Source: Candidatus Rhodoferax bjergmarkensis
GTDB lineage: Bacteria; Pseudomonadota; Gammaproteobacteria; Burkholderiales; Burkholderiaceae_C
Assembly: GCA_016708345.1 (NCBI GenBank)
Contig: JADJFX010000002.1
Span: forward strand, 590,036-654,035
Direction: 5' to 3'
Length of the DNA: 64,000 bases
Positions 52,664-59,545 of this stretch are shown in pieces (the stretch's first letter is position 1; the number at the start of each line of letters is the position of its first letter). Made by a program: the position numbers and the translations under genes. The notes beneath the pieces were generated by a model. It did no database searches. It saw only the letters and a list, made by a program, of their open reading frames with translations, and was not told where the DNA came from.

Positions 52664-53308
52664 TTAAGCAACCAGCCTTGTCAGGCCATCACGAAATTTG
52701 CAAAAACTGGGCGACGAGTTTTGATGGAGTGTCATAAAAGGCCCAATCTTTTCAGCCCACTCATGTTTGAGTAGTCCAGGCAACGGCCAGCCCGCCTTTT
52801 TGATAGCGGCAACACCGCCTGCATGGACGGCATCGGCCAGCAACTCCCAGGTGCCACAGGCGCTGTCTTGCACATAGCGATCCAGCACATCACGCTTGGC
52901 GCGCGGAAAAGCCTTCAACAATGCCGCGCGGTCTCCCAAATACCAGGCTTCCATTTCCTCAATGGCCAGCCGAAACAGGGTGTTGGGAGCAGGTTCGCAT
53001 TGATCAGCAACAGACTTCAGCTCTTGTAAAAAAGATTTGCAATCACGCCGATCGGTGTCCAGCACGACGACGACCGCGTCAATGCCCGGTGTTTTGCCGT
53101 AGCCCTGCAACAGCCTCGGCAATTGATCCAGCAGAATGCGCTTGGCCGGATCCGCCTTGGCGCTCAAGCCTTTCGGAATGCGTCCAATACCCTTGTACGC
53201 CTTGAGCCGCCAGGTGTGCGGCGCACCTTGTTCACCCAAAATTTGCGGTAGCAGTTGTGCCAACAGCCTTTCCCCGGAGCTGTCCTCCACTAAAACCTCT
53301 ATGTGCAT
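52664..53308 (-). CDS. DUF4276 (TOPRIM-like) protein paired with AAA ATPase
   Basis: The 214-residue protein matches the DUF4276 pattern: an N-terminal strand IEVLVEDSSGERLLAQLLP with an acidic residue at EDS, then VVVVLDTDRRDCKSF (D-x-D) and AIEEMEAWYLGDRAAL. The EDS, DTD and EEMEAW positions suggest a TOPRIM-like metal site and so perhaps a nuclease. It begins 3 bases after the AAA ATPase gene. This pair resembles OLD-type and PARIS-type ATPase/TOPRIM pairs in plan, though PARIS uses DUF4435. Activity is inference. Confidence 0.8.
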   Translation of the reverse strand: MHIEVLVEDSSGERLLAQLLPQILGEQGAPHTWRLKAYKGIGRIPKGLSAKADPAKRILLDQLPRLLQGYGKTPGIDAVVVVLDTDRRDCKSFLQELKSVADQCEPAPNTLFRLAIEEMEAWYLGDRAALLKAFPRAKRDVLDRYVQDSACGTWELLADAVHAGGVAAIKKAGWPLPGLLKHEWAEKIGPFMTLHQNSSPSFCKFRDGLTRLVA

Positions 53309-53311
53309 GAC

Positions 53312-54544
53312 CTACCTCGCCTCCAGGTAGTCGCTGTACCACAGGCCGCCGAGCGGCAAACCCTCGTCCACCAGGTTTTTGACAATCTCCAAATCGGAGA
53401 CTCGCCGGATGACAGAGTAGCCGTCCATTCCCTTTTCCAAAATCCAGACCTCGTCTGGCGACAAGGCATCGACAAAATACGGCTGATGGGTCGTCACAAA
53501 AATCTGGGGCGCATTTTTCTTGCCCGTGGCATGGGCACGAAATTCTTGCGCCAAGGCTTCCAACAGCTTGTGGTACAGGCCATTTTCGGGTTCTTCAATG
53601 CAGATAAAGGGCGGTGGTTCGGGATCGTCCATCAGCAGCAGATAGGCAAACACCTTGAGGGTACCGTCGGACATCTGTTGCGCAAAGAAGGGGTCGGCAA
53701 ACGCACCATCATTGAAGCGCAGCAACAGACGTTTGTCCTGGGTTTCCTGCGTGTCAATGCTTTTGATACCGGGAATTTTGGCGGCGATGCGATCAAGCAC
53801 TGCTTTGAACCGGTCCTTGTGCTCCCGCGCCATGAACTGCACCACATTGCCAATATTGTCGCCATGGCTGTTCAGGTGTTTCTGGGGACCGGCGGTGGGA
53901 AGGCTGCGGGCCGCATCGGGGTAAAAGTAAGACAAATACCATCCTTTCAGAAAATCCCGAAAGCGCTTGATTCGGGGATGTTCCTTGAGCGTGCCGAGTG
54001 TGGCAATGCCTAATTGGCGCAGGTCGGTCAGTTCCACCAAGGTCTGGGCGCGGTCTTCTTCTCCGCCTGCCACTTCAACCGCTTCCTCACCAGCCCAGAC
54101 CAAACCCTTGCCGTGGGTCAGTCTCAAAAAGGGATAGGGACGGCCATAACTTTGACCCTTGCGCCTTTGCTTGAGCACCTCTGACTCCACAAATGGGCGC
54201 CCCATGTCATCCAGCGCAATGGACAACTCATAGGTCATCGGGCGTTCGCCGGTTGCCTCGCGGTAATAAATTTCAAAGCTGATTGGACCCTCGGTGCCTC
54301 TGGAATGCAGACGCTCATAGCCACCGCGCTGCTTCATGTCGCAGGCCTGCTCCACGTCATGCGCCAGGCAATCCGCCACAAAGCCAAACGCATCAAACAA
54401 TGTGCTCTTGCCCACCCCATTCTTCCCAATGACCACGGTAAACGGCGTCAACGGAGCGCCACCCTGCTGCGACGAGAGCTTACCCAGCGTGACGTCGCGC
54501 AACGCGCGGTAGTTTTGAACACGAAAACCTTCGATCAATGCCAT
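53312..54544 (-). CDS. AAA_21-type (OLD/RecF-like) ATPase
   Basis: The 410-residue ATPase has Walker A in VVIGKNGVGKSTLFDAFG near residue 38, an ABC-like signature in QQMSDGTLKVFAYLLL, Walker B in FICIEEPENGLYH and an H-loop in IFVTTHQPYFVDAL. There is no coiled coil long enough for SMC. Such ATPases act with TOPRIM nucleases in phage defence. It lies 67 bases after jetC and 3 bases before the DUF4276 gene, so it is most likely the ATPase of a two-gene unit embedded in the Wadjet operon. Confidence 0.85.
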   Translation of the reverse strand: MALIEGFRVQNYRALRDVTLGKLSSQQGGAPLTPFTVVIGKNGVGKSTLFDAFGFVADCLAHDVEQACDMKQRGGYERLHSRGTEGPISFEIYYREATGERPMTYELSIALDDMGRPFVESEVLKQRRKGQSYGRPYPFLRLTHGKGLVWAGEEAVEVAGGEEDRAQTLVELTDLRQLGIATLGTLKEHPRIKRFRDFLKGWYLSYFYPDAARSLPTAGPQKHLNSHGDNIGNVVQFMAREHKDRFKAVLDRIAAKIPGIKSIDTQETQDKRLLLRFNDGAFADPFFAQQMSDGTLKVFAYLLLMDDPEPPPFICIEEPENGLYHKLLEALAQEFRAHATGKKNAPQIFVTTHQPYFVDALSPDEVWILEKGMDGYSVIRRVSDLEIVKNLVDEGLPLGGLWYSDYLEAR

Positions 54545-54611
54545 GGTCTTTCCTTCTTGGGGCTTTCACCCGAGTCATCACTTCAATTTATTTTTTAAAC
54601 CCGCCACCAGT

Positions 54612-57600
54612 CTACTTTGCGGTTTCCACACGACCCTTTTCGTGGCGGTACTCTTCGATACTTAGGTTGCGCAACTTGGAGTCCCGCCCTTCATCGTTCT
54701 GGACAAACCCGACGCTGGCGACAAAGGGTTCGATGATGTGGATTTTCTGCAGCGGGGTGACGATCAGCAGTTGCAGGTTGAGCTTTTGGAATAGGCGAAG
54801 GCCATACTGGGCCGACTCGTCCGAGCCGCGCCCAAACGCCTCGTCAATGACCACAAACCTGAAGCTGCGTGAGCGGGTTTCGCCCCAGGCCAGGCCGAAC
54901 TGGTAAGCCAGGCTGGCGGCCAAAATGGTGTAAGCCAACTTTTCCTTTTGCCCACCCGATTTGCCGCCCGAGTCGGAGTAGTGCTCATGCTCGCGCCCGT
55001 CTTCACGCCAGCGCTCGCTGGCAGAAAACACAAACCAGTTGCGCACATCCGTCACCTTGGCGGTCCAGCGCCGGTCTTGCTCGCCCTGCCCTTCGCGGCC
55101 GCGCAAGCGCTCGATGATGTGCTTGACCTGCAGGAATTTGACCTCGGAATACTGGCTCTCATCCGCGCTGTTCGCCGCACCCGACAAGGTGCCCTCCAGA
55201 CAGGCACGCAACTCCGTTTGAAAATCGCGCACCTCGGGGTCGCTGGCAAGCTGGGCCTCCAACACAATAAAGCGGCCCGGGTTGTAGTCAATTTGCGTGA
55301 GCGACTGGTTGATGCGGGTGATGCGCTCCTTGATGGTCTCGCGCTCGCGGCTGAGCTGCGAATGAAAATGCGCCACCTCGCGGATGGTGTTTTCATTGAG
55401 CAACTCCTTGAACCGCGCCTCAAAACGCGGCAGATCGTCGGCGGCCAGTTTGGACAGCATCGCGCGGTACTCGCCTGCGGCCTCGACCGACACGTCCACT
55501 TCCTGCGTTTCCAGCGGGTAGCGCGTGCTAAAGCTGCGCATGGCGTCAATGATCTTGTCGCGCAGGCGTTTGGTGCGCGCCTCTTCGGCGTCAATGGCTT
55601 TTTGCAGCCAATCGCGCAATTCGCGTTCACGACTGTCACACGATTCAATCGTGAGTTTTTGTTCACCCAGGGCCTGCGCCTGCAAAGCCAGCAAGCGCTG
55701 GTCAGACACCTGTGCCACCACGCCCCCGCCCGGTGTTTCCAAGCCGGGGGCAGTCAACAAACTTTCTGTTTGACGCCGCAAACCCTGTGTGTCGCTGATT
55801 TTTTGCTCGGTTTTGGCGCGCCGCTCGCGCTGGGCCGCCAACTGCTCTTCGGTTTTGAGCAAGTCCGCCTCCAGCGCCCGGAGCCGCTGCGTCAGGGCCT
55901 GCAGCACATCCGACGCCGAGTTGAGTTTGGAGCGTTCATCCTCCAGCGCAGCCACCTCTTGCGCAACCGCCTGCCAGTCCAGCTCACGGTAATCGCGGTA
56001 TTCGACCAGCTTGGACAAAGTGCCCAGCCGCTGCGTGATGCTGCTTTGCTCGGCCTGCAACGCGCTGATGCCCTGTGCATCCTGCGCCAGGCGCGCTTCC
56101 AGCACGCGCGCCTTGGTCTGCAGCGCCGCCAGCTTGGCGGCGTTGCTCCAGCCCAGCACATACCGGCTGCGGTCGTCCAGCCGGTGCCGGTCGTCTTTTT
56201 CATGGCGCTCACCGGCCGACTTGATTTGCCCGGCGCGGGTAATCGCCTTGGTTTCGCGCCGGAACTGATCCTGTGTGGCACAGCAGGCCACATCAAAACG
56301 GTGCATCACCTCGCGTTCCAGCCAGCTGTAAAACGCAGAGTCCGGTTTGATCGAGATTTTTCGCACCAGCGAGTCCGGGTGCAGCGATGGCACATCGGCG
56401 CGTGCTTGCGCGCGCACCCGAAAGTACACCAGTCGCCCCTGGAGCCGGGTTTGCTCCACCCACTGCGCCACCTCGGCGTAGTGGGCATCGGGCACCAGCA
56501 ATGAGAGCCCGAAGTTGTGCAACAGGCGCTCAATCGCTCCCTCCCAATCGCGCTGGTCTTCGCGCACCTCCATCAGCTCGCCGGCAAACGGCATGCTGTC
56601 CTCGCGCAGCCCCAGGGCCGCGCACATCTGGGCGCGCATCTCGATTTGCCGGGCTTCGATATTGCTGCGCCTCCCTTTCAAGCTGCTGATCTCCCCCACC
56701 AGAATCTCATGCTCCCGACGGGCCTGCGCGAACGCAACGCCGGATTCGGTCAGCGCGTTTTGCACTTCATCAGCGCGCAGGGTTGCCACACCGTGCAACT
56801 GCGCGCAGGTTTGCTGCTGGGCCAGCAAATCCTCGCTGCTGGCCACCTGCAGCAGGCCTAGGTCGCGGCGCAACTCGTCGTAGCGCGCGGCGGTGTTCTT
56901 GCGCCGCACCAGCTCCGCTTGTTGGCGTGCAATGGCCTCGCCAATACGCGCCACGCGGTCGCCGCCGCTCTCGGCAATGTTCAGGCGCAGCTCGCGCTCC
57001 TGACCGCGTTGTGCATTTTTTTGCTCGTTTAGGCGATGCACTTTGGCGCTTTCACTTTGCAGTGTTTCGTCCAGGCTCTGCAGCCGCTCGTCCAGCAAGC
57101 TCAGCTTGCGCCGCGCAAAGTGCGGTTTGAGGGCGCTTCGGCAGGCGCGTAATTCATCGGTGGCCGCCAGCAACTCGGCATGTTTGTCGCAGTCCGCCAC
57201 CAAGGGCGACAACAATTCCACCTGCTGCTTGGCCTTGAGCACCGCCTCGTGTGCCCTGTTCAAGTCGTCAAAGTGGGCAATCAAGCCCTGAATCCGCGAC
57301 GCCACCTCAAATGGCTCCAGCATGTGGTGGCGCACAAAATCCGTCAGGTTACCCACTGATTTCATGGACACGGTCTGGTGGAACAGCTCCAGCGCCTGTT
57401 CACCTTCGATGCCAAAACGACGCCGAAAGTGCGCGCCGTAGGGGGGAAAGCTGTCGAACAAGGTCACGCCGCTTTTGCGCAGGCGTTTTTTCAGGGGGTC
57501 GATGGCGCTGCCAAACTGGGCAAAGTCGGTGGCAATCGACAGGGGCTTTTCTGCCACGGCGTAAAAACGCTCGGGTTGCCCCACCGCCTCGCGGCTCCAG

Positions 57601-58031
57601 AACACCTGGGCCAGCGTCACCGTCTGATCGAACCCGGCGTTGTGAAACACGCCCAGAATGACGGAATAGCTGTTGGCATCACGCAAGGCCACGGGTTTGG
57701 CATTGCCGCTGAGTTCATTGCGCTCGGACTTGTAATGGCCCAGCACATACGAGCGCAGCGTGCGCTCGCGGGCATCGGCCCCGGCGGCCTTGTTGTAGGC
57801 AATGCGCTGGGCGGGCACCAGCAGCGTGGTGATTGCATCGACCAGCGTGGATTTGCCCGAGCCGATATCGCCCGTCAGCAGGCCATTGCGCCCACCCAGC
57901 TCCAGCGTCCAGACCCGCTTGTCAAACGTGCCCCAATTGAACACTTCCAGGCGGCTCAGGCGAAAGCCCGCCAGCGTAGAGTCGCCCGAAAAGTCGAGTT
58001 GCGCCAAATCCAGCGTGGCCTGCTCACTCAT
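54612..58031 (-). CDS. jetC: Wadjet SMC-like subunit JetC
   Basis: JetC is the SMC-type ATPase (MukB/SbcC-like) that extrudes DNA loops in Wadjet. I take the start at 58031 (MSEQATLDLAQLDFSGD), overlapping the jetB stop by 8 bases. The protein has about 1139 residues: Walker A in LTGDIGSGKSTLVDAITTLL near residue 55, long coiled-coil arms with a short hinge-like region, and at the C-terminus the signature SGGKSGGQKEKLAYTILAAS and Walker B in FRFVVIDEAFGRGSDESAQ. All ATPase motifs are intact and the frame is undamaged, in contrast to several neighbours. Confidence 0.9.
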   Translation of the reverse strand: MSEQATLDLAQLDFSGDSTLAGFRLSRLEVFNWGTFDKRVWTLELGGRNGLLTGDIGSGKSTLVDAITTLLVPAQRIAYNKAAGADARERTLRSYVLGHYKSERNELSGNAKPVALRDANSYSVILGVFHNAGFDQTVTLAQVFWSREAVGQPERFYAVAEKPLSIATDFAQFGSAIDPLKKRLRKSGVTLFDSFPPYGAHFRRRFGIEGEQALELFHQTVSMKSVGNLTDFVRHHMLEPFEVASRIQGLIAHFDDLNRAHEAVLKAKQQVELLSPLVADCDKHAELLAATDELRACRSALKPHFARRKLSLLDERLQSLDETLQSESAKVHRLNEQKNAQRGQERELRLNIAESGGDRVARIGEAIARQQAELVRRKNTAARYDELRRDLGLLQVASSEDLLAQQQTCAQLHGVATLRADEVQNALTESGVAFAQARREHEILVGEISSLKGRRSNIEARQIEMRAQMCAALGLREDSMPFAGELMEVREDQRDWEGAIERLLHNFGLSLLVPDAHYAEVAQWVEQTRLQGRLVYFRVRAQARADVPSLHPDSLVRKISIKPDSAFYSWLEREVMHRFDVACCATQDQFRRETKAITRAGQIKSAGERHEKDDRHRLDDRSRYVLGWSNAAKLAALQTKARVLEARLAQDAQGISALQAEQSSITQRLGTLSKLVEYRDYRELDWQAVAQEVAALEDERSKLNSASDVLQALTQRLRALEADLLKTEEQLAAQRERRAKTEQKISDTQGLRRQTESLLTAPGLETPGGGVVAQVSDQRLLALQAQALGEQKLTIESCDSRERELRDWLQKAIDAEEARTKRLRDKIIDAMRSFSTRYPLETQEVDVSVEAAGEYRAMLSKLAADDLPRFEARFKELLNENTIREVAHFHSQLSRERETIKERITRINQSLTQIDYNPGRFIVLEAQLASDPEVRDFQTELRACLEGTLSGAANSADESQYSEVKFLQVKHIIERLRGREGQGEQDRRWTAKVTDVRNWFVFSASERWREDGREHEHYSDSGGKSGGQKEKLAYTILAASLAYQFGLAWGETRSRSFRFVVIDEAFGRGSDESAQYGLRLFQKLNLQLLIVTPLQKIHIIEPFVASVGFVQNDEGRDSKLRNLSIEEYRHEKGRVETAK

Positions 58032-58704
58032 CAGACACCCCGGCTTCGGATTTAGTCTCTGGATTGGCAAGCTGCGCCTGGTAGGCCGCCAGCCGGGCAT
58101 CGAATTCAGCCAGCCACTGGGCATCCACAAACGCCTTGAGAATGCGCCGCACCTCGTACATTGGAGTCTGCCCCACCCGACCCGCGCTGCCGGTTTGAGG
58201 TTTCAAGCGGCGCACAAAACCCAGGTCGATGATCTTGTTTAGATTTGTCTCCACCTGGTCCATCACGCGAGATTCATTGCTGCCAGCGGGCAGGAAGACG
58301 CGCACCAGCTCCACCACCGCGTCCAGCGACAAGATCAGCCGCGTGTCGCCGCCGCTGGCATCCGACTCCGCCAGCTTTTTGCGCAATAACGCCAGCAGCA
58401 GGCTGACCTGAAAGCTCAAGGGCCGCCGGGCAATGAGGCGCGGCAGCTTGGGCGCATCGTCATCCTCCACCGCCGGGGCACGCAAATAGGCATAACCTTC
58501 CGCCTCGTCCAGTGTGAGCGTCAAGCCCAGCACCGCCACGTAGTCACGCACGCGGGGCTGCAGCGTGAGCAAGGCGGCCCACAAGGCGGCATCTTCATCG
58601 CGGTACAGCACGCCTTTGAGCAGCGGCACCACGATGCTGGTCAGCTCAATCTGGGGCGCAGCAGCGGGTGGGGCAAGCGTATTGCCAAGGGTTTCATGGG
58701 TCAT
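58024..58704 (-). CDS. jetB: Wadjet KITE-like subunit JetB (DUF4194)
   Basis: JetB is the winged-helix KITE-type protein that binds the kleisin JetA in the Wadjet complex. The 226-residue protein has the DUF4194 features VVPLLKGVLYRDEDAALWAA, the YVAVLGLTLTLDEAEGYAYL block, FQVSLLLALLRKKL, and the C-terminal MYEVRRILKAFVDAQWLAEF. A good ribosome site (AAGGAC) lies 10 bases before ATG at 58704. In all standard Wadjet loci jetA (DUF3375) precedes it; here the preceding sequence is toxin-antitoxin debris. Confidence 0.88.
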   Translation of the reverse strand: MTHETLGNTLAPPAAAPQIELTSIVVPLLKGVLYRDEDAALWAALLTLQPRVRDYVAVLGLTLTLDEAEGYAYLRAPAVEDDDAPKLPRLIARRPLSFQVSLLLALLRKKLAESDASGGDTRLILSLDAVVELVRVFLPAGSNESRVMDQVETNLNKIIDLGFVRRLKPQTGSAGRVGQTPMYEVRRILKAFVDAQWLAEFDARLAAYQAQLANPETKSEAGVSDE

Positions 58705-58727
58705 GTCAACAAGTCCTTAGGCGGTTC

Positions 58728-59152
58728 TCACCCAGTTTTCAACCTGACTGGCGGCTTCACCCCTTGAAATCGGCCCGTGCGCGCAAACTTGGTCGTCAAA
58801 CGTGGCTAGGCTGGTGCAATGGCGGCGGACGCATGGTGCAAGGCATCGGCAAAGCCATGGCCATCGCGCAAACTTGCGGCGGTAGCCAGCTCCAGGCCGG
58901 GCACCGGTGTTCAGGCGTCGACATGGGACATGGCCAGCCAAATCGCGGCAGCACCATCACAACGCTCCCGTGGCAAGGCTTCTGTAGGTCACCCCCGACA
59001 GTACCCACCCTGCCCCAGAAACACCGACTTTGCTGAACAAACAGCGACTTGCCGCTTTCGAGCAGTTTTTGCCGCAGCGTCTTGCTTTTGCGAGGGCCGT
59101 CGCTGCTGACCACGAAGTACCGTGCCAGCGCATTGGTGTCGAGCGCGATCAT
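58728..59152 (-). pseudogene. VapC (PIN-domain) toxin remnant with several frameshifts
   Basis: The start MIALDTNALARYFV is a normal PIN-domain beginning with its first catalytic aspartate. The frame continues through SKTLRQKLLESGKSLFVQQS, then pieces follow in other frames: WVLSGVTYRSL, DGHGFADALHHASAAI (with the second acidic site) and LATFDD followed by KFARTGRFQGVKPPVRL. At least four shifts are needed to join them, and the length is not a multiple of three. It is very likely non-functional, or the local sequence is poor. Confidence 0.7.
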
Positions 59153-59471
59153 GGCGCCTCGGTCACCAGGCTGGCCACATCCAGATCCGCAGGCACCCCC
59201 TCGCGATCGGCTATTGATCAGACCGAAACCACCGCCCTGCGGCCGGCTGACCGGGGCGGCATTGCACGCGGGCCGCAGGGCAATATGGTCGCCCTCGATT
59301 TCAAACTCACGGCCATGCCTTGTTTGAAGGCCGCAAAATGTTGGTGCCAACACGCTCACCATCAGTGGGGCCACCGCCGATTTCCACGTCTTGCGCACCA
59401 TCCGCAAAAGCCAGCTCTTTGGGGATGCGCACAGCCAGCGAATTGCCGCTCTTGAAAACTCGGGTCAACAT
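59149..59471 (-). pseudogene. AbrB/VapB-type antitoxin remnant(s)
   Basis: From the ATG at 59471 the frame reads MLTRVFKSGNSLAVRIPKEL, a SpoVT/AbrB antitoxin start, for about 33 residues and then becomes unrelated. In other frames further down occur GREFEIEGDHIALRP, QGGFGLI-like and VPADLDVASLVTEAP, ending in an ATGA overlap with the vapC start. These look like parts of one or two antitoxin genes. They precede the vapC remnant as in a normal vapBC operon. Confidence 0.6.
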
Positions 59472-59545
59472 GGGACTTTCTCCTTGAGAGTTGAAGTATA
59501 TACAGGATATACCAACACAACTGCGTGAAAAATTCAACGCAAAAT

